DNA of 53,727 bases from Dehalococcoidia bacterium (GCA_009841605.1 VXLM01000020.1:1-53727); one strand, 5' to 3'. Shown: positions 23,896-33,478, counted from the first letter of the stretch. The notes: a model not told the origin generated them from the letters alone. Made by a program: numbers and translations.

Positions 23896-24338
23896 TGACC
23901 AGAGTCGTTGCCGGCACGGACCTCGCCAAACGCATCGAACTCCAGCTTCCCGGCAGTGTCGTCACATCGAATTCATCCGAGGTGTCGGTGCGAAGCGACG
24001 CTCTGCACGAAACGCTTCGCTTCCTGCGTGACGACGGGGACCTCGACTTCCAGTTTCTGAACAGCGTTTCGGCGGTCGACTACGTGGAGCACTTCGAGCT
24101 GGTGTACCACCTCACGTCGCTGCGCCGGAACAGCAGCTGCGTCGTCAAATCACGACTCTATTCCCGCGACGACCCCGCCGTCCAGTCCGTAGTCGATCTT
24201 TGGAGAGGCGCGGAGCTTCAGGAGCGGGAGATATACGACCTTATGGGGATCATGTTCGAGGGGCACCCCAATATGAAGCGCATCCTCCTGTGGGAGGGAT
24301 TCCCCGGTCATCCCCTTCGGAAGGACTTCATTCGGTAG
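23895..24338 (+). CDS. nuoC: NADH-quinone oxidoreductase subunit C
   Basis: A 147-aa subunit of the peripheral arm (30-kDa type). The signature is EREIYDLMGIMFEGHPNMKRIL followed by WEGFPGHPLRKDF at the C-terminus. It packs against NuoD. It overlaps nuoB by one base and ends two bases before the nuoD ATG, so expression is tightly coupled. It is encoded apart from NuoD, unlike the fused NuoCD of enterobacteria. Confidence 0.95.
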   Translation: MTRVVAGTDLAKRIELQLPGSVVTSNSSEVSVRSDALHETLRFLRDDGDLDFQFLNSVSAVDYVEHFELVYHLTSLRRNSSCVVKSRLYSRDDPAVQSVVDLWRGAELQEREIYDLMGIMFEGHPNMKRILLWEGFPGHPLRKDFIR

Positions 24339-24340
24339 CG

Positions 24341-25444
24341 ATGGCGATACGAACCGAACCGGTCACGATCAACATGGGGCCTCAGCACCCCAGCACGCAC
24401 GGCGTGTTCCGTCTGCGCGTCACCTTCGATGGCGAGGTGGTCGTCGACGTTGAACCAGTGTTCGGGTACCTGCACCGCGGGACCGAGAAGCTCGCCGAGG
24501 AGCGGTCGTACGTCCAGATCGTGACGCTGACTGACCGACTCGACTACGTATCGAGCATGTCGAACAACTTGGCGTTCGTCCGGTCGGTGGAGAAACTCGC
24601 GGGGATCGAGGTGCCGGAGCGAGGCCAGTACCTGCGGGTGATATCAGCCGAGCTTCAACGAATGGCGAGTCATTTCATTGCGACCGGGTTCATGCTGCAG
24701 GAGCTTGGAGCGTTCGGTACGCCCCTTATGTACTGCTTCCGAGAGCGGGAGCGCATCCTGGAACTGTTCGAGATGCTGTGCGGCGCACGGATTACCTTGA
24801 GCTATATGCGTCCCGGCGGAGTGCTTCAGGACGCGCCGGACGAGTTCTGGCCCGCGCTCGATACGCTCATCGGCGAGATGCCTCGGTACATCGATGAGCT
24901 GGAAGGGCTGATTACGACCAACGAAATCGTTCTTGCCAGGACCCGGGGAATCGGCGTCGTTCCGCCGGATCTGGCCGTCGCAGGCTCGCTGACCGGGCCG
25001 ATGCTCCGGGCGAGCGGCGTCCAGTGGGACCTTCGCAAGGCCGACCCGTACGAGATATATGACCGGGTCGAGTTCGACGTTCCCATAGGCTACGAAGGTG
25101 ATACCTACGACCGATACTACGTCCGCATTCAGGAGATGAGGCAGAGCGTACGGATCATCGAGCAGTGCATCGAGCAGATCGAAGAGGGCCCCGTGCTTAC
25201 CGATGGGCCGTTCTTCGTCAGGCCGCCTGTGGGCGACGCCTACGCTACAGTGGAGGGCCCGAAGGGCGAGCTTGGATTCTACCTCGTGAGCGATGGCGGG
25301 ATATCGCCCTATCGGTGTAAGATTCGCGCGCCCTCTTTCATCAACCTTACCGTGCTCAAGGACATGCTCGTCGGCTGGAAGCTGGCCGACCTCATCATCA
25401 TCTTCGGGAGCACTGACGTCGTGCTCGGCGAGGTCGACCGCTAG
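24341..25444 (+). CDS. nuoD: NADH-quinone oxidoreductase subunit D
   Basis: A 367-aa 49-kDa-type subunit that forms the quinone pocket with NuoB. The family start is NMGPQHPSTHGVFRL; HRGTEKL and ERSYVQ follow, and the C-terminus is VLGEVDR. I chose ATG 24341, two bases after the nuoC stop; the frame is open further upstream but only as a shadow of nuoC. The nuoE, nuoF and nuoG genes, which often follow here, are missing, and nuoH comes next. Confidence 0.95.
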   Translation: MAIRTEPVTINMGPQHPSTHGVFRLRVTFDGEVVVDVEPVFGYLHRGTEKLAEERSYVQIVTLTDRLDYVSSMSNNLAFVRSVEKLAGIEVPERGQYLRVISAELQRMASHFIATGFMLQELGAFGTPLMYCFRERERILELFEMLCGARITLSYMRPGGVLQDAPDEFWPALDTLIGEMPRYIDELEGLITTNEIVLARTRGIGVVPPDLAVAGSLTGPMLRASGVQWDLRKADPYEIYDRVEFDVPIGYEGDTYDRYYVRIQEMRQSVRIIEQCIEQIEEGPVLTDGPFFVRPPVGDAYATVEGPKGELGFYLVSDGGISPYRCKIRAPSFINLTVLKDMLVGWKLADLIIIFGSTDVVLGEVDR

Positions 25445-25450
25445 GAAGCG

Positions 25451-26638
25451 ATGGCTAGTTTCGGCAACATATATGACACCGTCGTCGGGTTCGCCCCTGA
25501 CGGCTTGGAGTGGGCGGCCTTTGTCGTGGCATGCCTGATATTGGCGTTCATCGTCATCAACGCGGCGATAATGACGACGGCTCTCTACGTATGGTTCGAG
25601 CGACGAGTGCTCGGTCGGTTCCAGAACCGGCATGGGCCGAACCGTTGGGGGCCGTTCGGAATATTGCAGCCCATAGCGGACATACTCAAGCTGATTACGA
25701 AAGAGGACGTTATCCCTGACGTGGCAGACAAGCGGGTATTCAACCTCGCGCCGATAGTTCTCGTCTTCCCCGGACTCCTGGTCTTCTCGGTCATCCCGTT
25801 CGGTGAGCAGAGCTTCCTTGGGAAGTTGAACGTGGGAGTGCTGTTCGTTCTTGGCGTCACGGGAATAAACACCCTGGCGATCATCATGGGCGGTTGGGCC
25901 TCTCGCAACAAGTACGCCCTGTTCGGCGCGATCCGAGGCGCCGCCATGCTGGTGAGCTACGAGGTGCCAATGGCGCTGGGCCTCGTCGGCGTGGTGATAA
26001 TGGCCGGCTCGATGGCCCTGTCGGATGTGGTGAACAGTCAGAATGTGTTCTTCATCGTCGTGCAGCCTCTGGGATTCTTCGTATTCATGGCTGCGGCTCT
26101 TGCCGAAATGAGCAGAGCTCCTTTCGACATGATCGAGTCCGAGTCGGAGCTTGGGTCGGGGTACCACACGGAGTATAGCGGCATCAAGTTCGCGCTGTTC
26201 CAGTTGGCGGAATTCATGGCCCCCATCGTCGTGGCAGTGGTAGCGACCGCCCTGTTCCTCGGCGGGACGCGCGGCATAGACCCGATACCAGGGCAAGTGT
26301 GGTTCCTCCTCAAGGCGTTCGCCTTGCTATTCGTCCTCCTCTGGACGCGGGCGACGTGGCCGAGGCTCCGCGTTGACCAGATAATGGGGTTCGCGTGGAA
26401 GGGCCTGTTCCCGCTCTCGCTGGTCAATATCTTTGTCGTGGCCATCGAGGCGTTCATCTTCCAAGAGGCGGATGGAACCATATCGTCCGGGTCGCTCTGG
26501 GTGATGACGGGAATCAATTGGATCGTCTTCATCGGAGCCATCGTGTTCATAGCTAACCTGCTCGGTCAGGGGAAGCTACGGCGAGAGGGCGCCCCTACTC
26601 CTTCGCCGCTTGCCAATATGGCGGCAGAGGCGGACTAG
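25451..26638 (+). CDS. nuoH: NADH-quinone oxidoreductase subunit H
   Basis: A 395-aa membrane subunit with about eight helices, at the junction with the peripheral arm. It has the family motifs ERRVLGRFQNRHGPNRWGPFG, LADILK-like PIADILKLITKED, the acidic loop DMIESESELGSGYHTEYSG and LWTRATWPRLRVDQIM. It starts six bases after the nuoD stop. The C-terminal ~30 residues (from KLRREGAPTPSP) are a polar tail. Confidence 0.95.
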   Translation: MASFGNIYDTVVGFAPDGLEWAAFVVACLILAFIVINAAIMTTALYVWFERRVLGRFQNRHGPNRWGPFGILQPIADILKLITKEDVIPDVADKRVFNLAPIVLVFPGLLVFSVIPFGEQSFLGKLNVGVLFVLGVTGINTLAIIMGGWASRNKYALFGAIRGAAMLVSYEVPMALGLVGVVIMAGSMALSDVVNSQNVFFIVVQPLGFFVFMAAALAEMSRAPFDMIESESELGSGYHTEYSGIKFALFQLAEFMAPIVVAVVATALFLGGTRGIDPIPGQVWFLLKAFALLFVLLWTRATWPRLRVDQIMGFAWKGLFPLSLVNIFVVAIEAFIFQEADGTISSGSLWVMTGINWIVFIGAIVFIANLLGQGKLRREGAPTPSPLANMAAEAD

Positions 26639-26668
26639 AGTGGCGCGTGCGCAGGAGGTGAGCCAGAC

Positions 26669-27337
26669 ATGTACGGCATAGGAATGCTCAAGGGAATGGG
26701 CGTAACGCTCAAGAATCTCGCCTCGCCGGGACGGATGTTCTCGGTGCAGTACCCGAACCGTCGCGTGGGACTTATTGGCCTGGCAAAGGAGAACAACACG
26801 AACGTCTTGAGCCTGGCAGTTGAGAGGCCTCGTGATGCCCTGAAGGCGCTTGTTGGGCTTGCTACCGTTCCTGCACGGCTGAATCAACATCCCCGATTTC
26901 GGGGTGAGGAGTTCACTTGGTACGAGCAGCGGTGCACCGGATGCGCGAGTTGCGCGAAATACTGTCCGCTGGGAATAATCCGCATCGTCACGGACACGAC
27001 GGGCAAGTATGAGCAGGACGGCGGCAAGTACGACATCGAGGTGTTCGACATCGATATCGGACGTTGCATGTTCTGCGGGCTGTGTGTCCAGGCCTGCCCC
27101 TACGACGCTCTACACATGGGCAGCGGCTTCGAGGAAGGCAAATACCAGCGGAGCCAGCTCGTGATCGACGTTGACCAGCTGAAGGCGGCTCCAAAGAAGC
27201 CGAGCACGTGGTACAGACCGCAGATAGAAAGCCAGAAGTTCGACCCGCGCAGCATCGAGGAGCGAGACTACCTGCAGGTGGGCCGTCACGAGAGGCCGAC
27301 CGAACACCAACAAGAGGAGAACTGGGCCAACAGATGA
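26669..27337 (+). CDS. nuoI: NADH-quinone oxidoreductase subunit I
   Basis: A 222-aa subunit with two [4Fe-4S] clusters (N6a, N6b). The motifs are Cys89xxCys92xxCys95xxxCys99 (CTGCASCAKYCP) and Cys133xxCys136xxCys139xxxCys143 (CMFCGLCVQACP). The N-terminal helix anchors it at the membrane. AGGAGG lies upstream. Its stop overlaps the nuoJ start by four bases. Confidence 0.95.
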   Translation: MYGIGMLKGMGVTLKNLASPGRMFSVQYPNRRVGLIGLAKENNTNVLSLAVERPRDALKALVGLATVPARLNQHPRFRGEEFTWYEQRCTGCASCAKYCPLGIIRIVTDTTGKYEQDGGKYDIEVFDIDIGRCMFCGLCVQACPYDALHMGSGFEEGKYQRSQLVIDVDQLKAAPKKPSTWYRPQIESQKFDPRSIEERDYLQVGRHERPTEHQQEENWANR

Positions 27338-27891
27338 GCCTCGGAGCGGGCACAGAATCTGCCCTGGCAACGGACATAGCCTTCTGGGTGATCGCGGTCT
27401 CCGTCATCATTTCGGCGGTCGCGGTGGTGCATATGCGCGACGTCTTCAGGGCCGCGCTGTTTCTCGTCGTGGTGTTCTTGGGGACGGCAGGGCTGTTTGT
27501 GCTCCTTCGCGCTGAGTTCCTCGCTGTCGTACAGGTGATCGTGTACGTCGGGGCGATCTCGGTGCTGATCCTGTTCGCGATACTTATGACCCAGGACGCC
27601 GAACAGGGCAGTCCTCCCAACCGGCTGAGATATCCTGTCGGGCTTCTCGCATTCCTGCTTGGAGCGGCGGCGGTGTTCACGGCGTTGAACACCGAGTGGA
27701 CGCTCTTGTCGGACGCCCTGCAGGGCACGCTGACGAGTGAGGCCGCGCAGATGGTGAACGAGGTGTACAGCAACACCATTCCCCAAATCGCTTCGTTGCT
27801 CCTGCGTGATTATGTCCTGGCCTTCGAGGCGGTGTCTGTGCTATTGCTGGCTGCAATCATCGGGGCGCTCGTGCTGGTGAGGGAACGATGA
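27334..27891 (+). CDS. nuoJ: NADH-quinone oxidoreductase subunit J
   Basis: A 185-aa membrane subunit with five helices, including the conserved VQVIVYVGAISVLILFAIL segment of the proton pathway (pi-bulge region). The start is ATG 27334, overlapping the nuoI stop (ATGA). The long loop with QMVNEVYSNTIPQIASLLL precedes the last helix. It ends overlapping nuoK by four bases. Confidence 0.94.
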   Translation: MSLGAGTESALATDIAFWVIAVSVIISAVAVVHMRDVFRAALFLVVVFLGTAGLFVLLRAEFLAVVQVIVYVGAISVLILFAILMTQDAEQGSPPNRLRYPVGLLAFLLGAAAVFTALNTEWTLLSDALQGTLTSEAAQMVNEVYSNTIPQIASLLLRDYVLAFEAVSVLLLAAIIGALVLVRER

Positions 27892-28241
27892 GTCTCGAAA
27901 ACTTCCTCATTCTCGGCGCGATCCTATTCTCCATTGGGCTGTACGGCGCGCTTTCCAAGCGGAACGCCATAGCGGTGCTCATGAGCATCGAGCTCATGTT
28001 CAACGCCGTGAACATCACCGCCGTGGCCCTTTCGCGGTACGTCGTACCCGCGAGCCTGCTCGGCGATTCCGCAAGCATCACCGACCAGGCCGCGAGGACG
28101 CTGCTCACAGGCCAGATATTCAGCATCTTCATCATCACCGTCGCCGCGGCGGAGATTGCGCTGGGCGTGGCCATCGTGATCGCTCTCTACCGCAGCCGGG
28201 AAACGGTGTTCGTTACCGACGCAACCCAGCTAAAGAACTAG
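27888..28241 (+). CDS. nuoK: NADH-quinone oxidoreductase subunit K
   Basis: A 117-aa, three-helix antiporter-like subunit. The conserved acidic residues are in MSIELMFNAVN (helix 2) and AAAEIALGVAIVIALYR (helix 3). It overlaps nuoJ by four bases. The loop between helices 2 and 3 is about 15 residues longer than in many NuoK proteins (SLLGDSASITDQAARTL). Confidence 0.95.
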   Translation: MSLENFLILGAILFSIGLYGALSKRNAIAVLMSIELMFNAVNITAVALSRYVVPASLLGDSASITDQAARTLLTGQIFSIFIITVAAAEIALGVAIVIALYRSRETVFVTDATQLKN

Positions 28242-28245
28242 CAGC

Positions 28246-28440
28246 ATGTATACCGATTATAGAAAAGCGCCTAACCTCATGATCGCCGAGATGTGGAAGA
28301 ACGTCCTTGAAGGCGAGGGACTTCCGACGAAGATCCTTCCCGAAGGCGACATCCGGTCCTGGGGCGAGAGGGTGCCTTATCGCGTCATGGTTCCGCGTGG
28401 ACGGGAGCATGTCGCCGACGAGATATTGAGGAAGCTGTAG
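28246..28440 (+). CDS. Small DUF2007-like protein inside the nuo operon
   Basis: A 64-aa soluble protein between nuoK (four bases upstream) and nuoL (one-base overlap), so it is cotranslated with complex I. The pattern APNLMIAEMWKNVLEGEGLPTKIL followed by YRVMVPRGREHVADEILRKL resembles DUF2007-type ferredoxin-like domains (helix, Glu-Gly-Leu/Ile-Pro, terminal VxVP and AxxIL). The family role is unknown. Its position suggests assembly, regulation or an accessory part of the complex, which is inference. Confidence 0.75.
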   Translation: MYTDYRKAPNLMIAEMWKNVLEGEGLPTKILPEGDIRSWGERVPYRVMVPRGREHVADEILRKL

Positions 28441-30407
28441 TGAACGACTGGCTTGAAATCGCGGCCTGGCTGGTATTCCTACTGCCCCTAGCGTCGTTCG
28501 TTCTGATCGTGGCATTCATCCGCCCGTTCTTCAACCGCTTCGCGACCGTTGCGGGCCAGATAACTATTGGCGCCATCGCAATCGCGTTCGCTCTTGCCCT
28601 CGTGCTGTTCATCGAGGTCATAAACAACGGCGGACGGCAGATCGGATGGACAGGCCACGAATGGCTGGTGGTCGGGGAATTCGACCTCAGCATGGGCATC
28701 TTCATGGACGCCCTTACGGCGGTCATGCTGGTCGTTGTGACCGGGGTGAGCCTCCTCGTACAGGTCTACTCCACGGGCTATATGAAGGGTGATCCCGGCT
28801 ACGCACGGTACTTCGCCTATATGTCGTTCTTCACCGCCTCAATGGTCGGGCTGGTCGTGGCGTCCAACGTCATCCAGCTGTTCGTGTTCTGGGAGCTTGT
28901 CGGCCTGTCGTCGTACCTGCTTATCGGGTTCTGGTACCACAAGCCCTCCGCGGCGGCGGCGGCGAAGAAGGCGTTCCTGGTCACGCGACTTGGCGACTTC
29001 GGGTTCCTTCTCGCGATCTTCTACCTGTTCTTCAACGGCGGGACATTCACTGCCGCCGGTCTTGACCCGCTCGATATCCCTGACATCCACGAGGCGATGA
29101 GCATGGGCCTCATCGCGCCGGGCGTGGCTATGTGGATCGCGCTCGGACTCTTCGCCGGTGCGGTGGGTAAGTCCGGCCAATTCCCGCTGCACACGTGGCT
29201 GCCCGACGCGATGGAGGGTCCGACGCCCGTCAGCTCGCTCATCCACGCCGCTACGATGGTGGCCGCCGGAGTGTTCCTCGTGGCGCGGTTCTTCCCCGTG
29301 TTCGAGGCCTCCGAGATCGCGTTGAACACCGTAGCGATCATCGGCGGGATCACCGCGGTGCTCGCCGCCACGATGGGCCTCGTTATGAACGACATCAAGC
29401 GGGTGCTTGCCTACTCGACGGTCAGCCAGCTCGGATACATGATGCTGGCGCTCGGAGTCGGCGCGCCGGGCGTTGCGATCTTCCATCTGTTCACGCACGC
29501 CTTCTTCAAGTGCCTGCTGTTCATGGGGGCGGGCAGCGTCAGCCATGCCACGGGCGGAACGTTCGACATGAGGTACATGGGGGGATTGCGCGGGCACATG
29601 CGCTGGACGTACATCACGTTCCTGATTGGTAGCCTGAGCCTCGCGGGAGTATTCCCACTGGCCGGATTCTGGAGCAAGGACGAAATTCTCACGTTTGCCA
29701 TCGGGCAGGACGGGGCCGTCTCTCTGGTCGTCTTCTTGTTGGCTGTCATAGCGGTCTTCATGACCGCCTTCTACATGTTCCGGGCGCTGTTCATGGTCTT
29801 CGAGGGCGAGTACAAGGGCGGCGCGGATGCCGATCCCGAAGCGGAGTCGCACGGCCCCTCCGACCATCCCCATGAGTCTCCGCACTCGATGATCGGGCCT
29901 ATGGCCATTCTCGCCGTGATGGCAGTCATCGCCGGGCTCTTGGTCAGCCCGATAGTCGACCTCGGCCCGATACCGAAGCACTGGCTCGTCCACGACTTTC
30001 TCCATACCGATGGAGCCGACTTCAACATCCTGATTGCGGCCGGATCGACAGTGCTGGCCTTCGCGGGAATTCTGCTGGCGTACCTGATGTACCTCGGCAA
30101 GCAGGTATCTGTGGAGCAAGTAGGGTCAATGTTCCGGCCTCTCTATGTGCTGTTCTCACGGAAGTACTACTTCGACGAGTTGTACGAAGAGGTCGTCACG
30201 GCGCGTCTCTTCTACCGGGTCGTCGCGCGGGCATTGGACTGGGCCGACCGGTCAATTGTCGATGGCGCCGTCCGGTTGGTGGACCAGTTCGGTCGGAACG
30301 TGGGAAGGGGAATTGCCCAGGCACAGACGGGACAGGTGCAGGGCTACGGAATGGCCGTATCGGTCGGCGTGCTGGCAATTCTCGGGGCGTACCTGCTGTT
30401 CAAATAG
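28440..30407 (+). CDS. nuoL: NADH-quinone oxidoreductase subunit L
   Basis: A 655-aa proton-pumping, Mrp-antiporter-like subunit with about 16 helices. Motifs include LFVFWELVGLSSYLLIGFWYH (key Glu), KSGQFPLHTWLPDAMEGPTPVSSLIHAATMV and the lateral helix toward the C-terminus. The start is GTG 28440, sharing one base with the preceding stop (TAGTG). A His/Glu-rich loop (EAESHGPSDHPHESPHS) near 475-490 is unusual but lies in a variable region. Confidence 0.95.
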   Translation: MNDWLEIAAWLVFLLPLASFVLIVAFIRPFFNRFATVAGQITIGAIAIAFALALVLFIEVINNGGRQIGWTGHEWLVVGEFDLSMGIFMDALTAVMLVVVTGVSLLVQVYSTGYMKGDPGYARYFAYMSFFTASMVGLVVASNVIQLFVFWELVGLSSYLLIGFWYHKPSAAAAAKKAFLVTRLGDFGFLLAIFYLFFNGGTFTAAGLDPLDIPDIHEAMSMGLIAPGVAMWIALGLFAGAVGKSGQFPLHTWLPDAMEGPTPVSSLIHAATMVAAGVFLVARFFPVFEASEIALNTVAIIGGITAVLAATMGLVMNDIKRVLAYSTVSQLGYMMLALGVGAPGVAIFHLFTHAFFKCLLFMGAGSVSHATGGTFDMRYMGGLRGHMRWTYITFLIGSLSLAGVFPLAGFWSKDEILTFAIGQDGAVSLVVFLLAVIAVFMTAFYMFRALFMVFEGEYKGGADADPEAESHGPSDHPHESPHSMIGPMAILAVMAVIAGLLVSPIVDLGPIPKHWLVHDFLHTDGADFNILIAAGSTVLAFAGILLAYLMYLGKQVSVEQVGSMFRPLYVLFSRKYYFDELYEEVVTARLFYRVVARALDWADRSIVDGAVRLVDQFGRNVGRGIAQAQTGQVQGYGMAVSVGVLAILGAYLLFK

Positions 30408-30437
30408 GCTTGGTGTAACGGAGCGATAGCGGCACAC

Positions 30438-31964
30438 ATGGACTTCGAGGGCAACGGATTGCTGACGCTGACGGTGTTCCTGCCACTGGTGGGAGCGCTG
30501 CTTATCGCCGTGCTCGTGCGTAACGACCGTCACGTGCGTCTCGTTGCGGGTGTGACGATCGTTCTCGACCTTCTTCTCAGCTTTCTCGTATTTACGTCCT
30601 ACGACCTTGCTAAGGGGGGGGTCCAACTCGTCGACCGCGCGCCGGGCTGGATTCCCATCGATTCGTTCAAGGTCGAGTACTTTCTCGGAGTCGACGGTCT
30701 CAGCGCACCCCTCGTTCTGCTGACCGGACTGCTCGGATTCGTCGCGATCTTCGCTTCGTGGGGCATCAAGGAGCGGGTGCGCGAGTATTTCGTGTGGCTA
30801 CTCATACTGCAGACGGCTGTCATGGGCGTGTTCACTGCGCTGGACTTCATCCTCTTCTTCCTCCTCTGGGAGTTGGAGATGGCGCCAATGTTCTTCCTGA
30901 TCTCCATCTGGGGAAGCGGTCGGCGCGAGTACTCCGCGATGAAGTTCCTGATCTTCACCTTCCTCGGCAGCGCCTTCATGCTCGTGGGCATCCTGATAGT
31001 CTTCTTCTCAACGGGCACTTTCGACATGATCGAGCTGCCCGGCGCGATGCAGGGCGCGAAACTGTTGGCCCCCGCGTGGCTGGTCTTCTCTCTGATCTTC
31101 GTGGCGTTCGCGGTCAAGCTGCCTGTCTGGCCCGTGCACACATGGCTCCCCGACGCGCATACCGACGCGCCCACTGCTGTGAGCATCATGCTCGCGGGCG
31201 TGCTGCTCAAGATGGGCGGCTACGGCATGCTCCGCGTCTCCGCGGCCATGTTCCCCGACGTCATGGTGGACGCGGCGAAGTTCCTGATCGTGCTGGGCGT
31301 CATCAACGTGATCTACGGGGCAATCGTGACGCTCAGGCAGACGGACATGAAACGTCTCGTCGCGTTCAGCAGCATCAGCCATATGGGATATGTGCTCGTT
31401 GGTATATCTTCAGTTGTGGGTGTCGCGGGCGTCGTTTCGCCCGTGGGCCTGACCGGGGCGGCCATGCAGATGTTCACGCACGGCACGATCACGGGACTGA
31501 TGTTCCTGATGGTGGGGCTTGCTTACGAGAAGGCCCACACGCGCCATATTCCCGACCTCGGCGGACTCGCCACGCGGATGCCCGTCATCGCTGTCGGATT
31601 CCTGATCGCGGGCCTGGCCTCGCTGGGGCTGCCGGGCACGAGCGGGTTTGTCTCCGAGATTCTCATCTTCCTTGGCACATTCCCCGTATGGGGTTGGTGG
31701 ACCGGCGTTGCTGCCTTCGGGGTCGTCATCACCGCCGGCTACATCCTCTGGATGCTCCAGAGAACGATGTTCGGGCCACAGCTGGAGCGCTTCTCGGATG
31801 TTCGTGACGCGACGAAGATGGAGATGGTGCCGATAGCAGCCCTGGTCATTGCGGTGCTCGCAGTCGGCATCTACCCGTCGTTTATCTCGGACTACTTTAC
31901 CGAAGGCCTAACCGACATCATCGGTTCGATCCAACAATCGGCCCAATTGGCGATGGTGCCATGA
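30438..31964 (+). CDS. nuoM: NADH-quinone oxidoreductase subunit M
   Basis: A 508-aa antiporter-like subunit with about 14 helices. Motifs are FFLLWELEMAPMFFLISIWG (key Glu), KLPVWPVHTWLPDAHTDAPTAVSIMLAGVLLKMGGYG and LVAFSSISHMGYVLVG. It begins 30 bases after nuoL and overlaps nuoN by four bases (ATGA). Confidence 0.95.
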   Translation: MDFEGNGLLTLTVFLPLVGALLIAVLVRNDRHVRLVAGVTIVLDLLLSFLVFTSYDLAKGGVQLVDRAPGWIPIDSFKVEYFLGVDGLSAPLVLLTGLLGFVAIFASWGIKERVREYFVWLLILQTAVMGVFTALDFILFFLLWELEMAPMFFLISIWGSGRREYSAMKFLIFTFLGSAFMLVGILIVFFSTGTFDMIELPGAMQGAKLLAPAWLVFSLIFVAFAVKLPVWPVHTWLPDAHTDAPTAVSIMLAGVLLKMGGYGMLRVSAAMFPDVMVDAAKFLIVLGVINVIYGAIVTLRQTDMKRLVAFSSISHMGYVLVGISSVVGVAGVVSPVGLTGAAMQMFTHGTITGLMFLMVGLAYEKAHTRHIPDLGGLATRMPVIAVGFLIAGLASLGLPGTSGFVSEILIFLGTFPVWGWWTGVAAFGVVITAGYILWMLQRTMFGPQLERFSDVRDATKMEMVPIAALVIAVLAVGIYPSFISDYFTEGLTDIIGSIQQSAQLAMVP

Positions 31965-33460
31965 CGACGCACGATCTATACCTGCTTTCACCAGAGTTGA
32001 GCATGGTGGGACTGGCAACGGTCCTGCTCCTGCTCGACCTCGTCATGGCGCGAAAGAGCCTCATACTGGGGTTGGGAGTCGCCGGGCTGATTGTACCGCT
32101 CGGCTTCACTGTCGCTCTATGGTTCACGGTCGGAGACGCCGCCGCGGCCGAGAATACCGGCGTTCTGGCCGGGACGCTGGTAGTGGACAAGTTCGCTCTG
32201 TTCTTCAAGTTCCTCTTCATCGGCGCTGCTGCCGTCGTCGGACTCATATCAATCGACTACGTGCAGAGGTTCGAGCGTTTCCGCACGGAGTTCTTCGCGC
32301 TGGCGCTCTACTCGGCCACGGGCATGATGCTCATGGCCGCGACGGTGGAGCTCATCACGCTGTACATCTCGCTTGAGCTCTCTTCGCTCCCACTCGTGGC
32401 CCTTGCCGCGTTTCTCCGGGATGGACGGTCGTCGGAAGGGGCGATGAAGTTCCTTGTGCTTGGCGGAATCAGCTCGGCGATATTGCTGTACGGCATGGTG
32501 TATGTGTTCGGCTTTACGGGTACGACGTACCTCGACGAGATAGCGGCGCGAATAGGCGACCTGAGCGCCAACTCGGATCAGCCATTCGGGAGCTATGCGC
32601 TGCTACTGGGAATCGCCTTGATAATCGCCGGATTCGGCTTCAAGATAACGGCGGTGCCGTTCCAGATGTGGGCGCCGGACGTCTATGAGGGCTCCCCCAC
32701 GCCGGTGACGGCGTTCCTCTCGGTGGCGAGCAAGGCGGCGGGATTCGCCATCATCCTGAGGGTGTTCTACGTTGCGTTCCCGGTCGAGACGCTGAGCATA
32801 GAGTGGAGCGCGGTGTTCGCCGCGCTGGCCGCGCTCTCGATGACGGTAGGAAACCTCGTCGCTATCGCGCAGTCCAACATCAAGCGAATGCTGGCATACA
32901 GCACGATAGCGCACGGCGGCTACCTCCTGGTCGGACTTGCGGCGGTTGCCTCGAGAACCGGCGGAGATGAGGTGGACTTCGGTCCGTCGGGCGTCCTGTT
33001 CTACCTTGCCGGCTACGCTGTCATGAACATGGCGGCATTCTCGGTCGTCATCGCGATCTCAGACCGCATAAACAGCGACGCTATCGCGGACTACGCCGGG
33101 ATGGCAAAGCGTGCGCCGTACTTGGCCGCGGCCCTTGCCTTCGCGCTCCTGTCGCTCACGGGCATACCGCCGACGGTGGGATTCATCGCAAAGGTGTACG
33201 TGTTCGGAGCGGCGGTCAACGCCGGTCTTGAATGGCTTGTGGTGGTAGGCGTCATCAACAGCGTGATCTCGGCGTACTACTATTTCGGCGTCATAAAGGT
33301 CATGTACCTGTCGTCCCCTCAGTCTGACGAACCGATCTTGTCGAGGTTCCCCATTCGGCTGGCCGTCGGCATCACCACCGTCGGAGTGCTCGTGTTCGGT
33401 GTGTACCCGATTGTGCTGCTGGATGTCGCCAAGGCGGCGGCGCAAGCGTTGTTTTCCTAG
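31961..33460 (+). CDS. nuoN: NADH-quinone oxidoreductase subunit N
   Basis: A 499-aa antiporter-like subunit with about 14 helices: LISLELSSLPL-type key Glu (LYISLELSSLPLVALAAF), KITAVPFQMWAPDVYEGSPTPVTAFLSVASKAAGF and LAYSTIAHGGYLLVGL. It is the last complex I subunit in the operon. The NAD kinase gene follows after 18 bases, so they are likely on one transcript. Confidence 0.95.
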   Translation: MTTHDLYLLSPELSMVGLATVLLLLDLVMARKSLILGLGVAGLIVPLGFTVALWFTVGDAAAAENTGVLAGTLVVDKFALFFKFLFIGAAAVVGLISIDYVQRFERFRTEFFALALYSATGMMLMAATVELITLYISLELSSLPLVALAAFLRDGRSSEGAMKFLVLGGISSAILLYGMVYVFGFTGTTYLDEIAARIGDLSANSDQPFGSYALLLGIALIIAGFGFKITAVPFQMWAPDVYEGSPTPVTAFLSVASKAAGFAIILRVFYVAFPVETLSIEWSAVFAALAALSMTVGNLVAIAQSNIKRMLAYSTIAHGGYLLVGLAAVASRTGGDEVDFGPSGVLFYLAGYAVMNMAAFSVVIAISDRINSDAIADYAGMAKRAPYLAAALAFALLSLTGIPPTVGFIAKVYVFGAAVNAGLEWLVVVGVINSVISAYYYFGVIKVMYLSSPQSDEPILSRFPIRLAVGITTVGVLVFGVYPIVLLDVAKAAAQALFS

Positions 33461-33478
33461 TGTCAAGGTGGCCTTCTC

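Noticed and set aside
24644..26296. 550-codon open frame on the minus strand across nuoD and nuoH
   Set aside because: It lies wholly antisense to two intact, recognisable complex I genes. Long antisense frames are expected from codon bias in GC-rich DNA, and its translation is Arg/His/Asp-rich with no domain.
28839..30119. 426-codon open frame on the minus strand inside nuoL
   Set aside because: Antisense shadow of nuoL. The translation is low-complexity and charged, without any family pattern.
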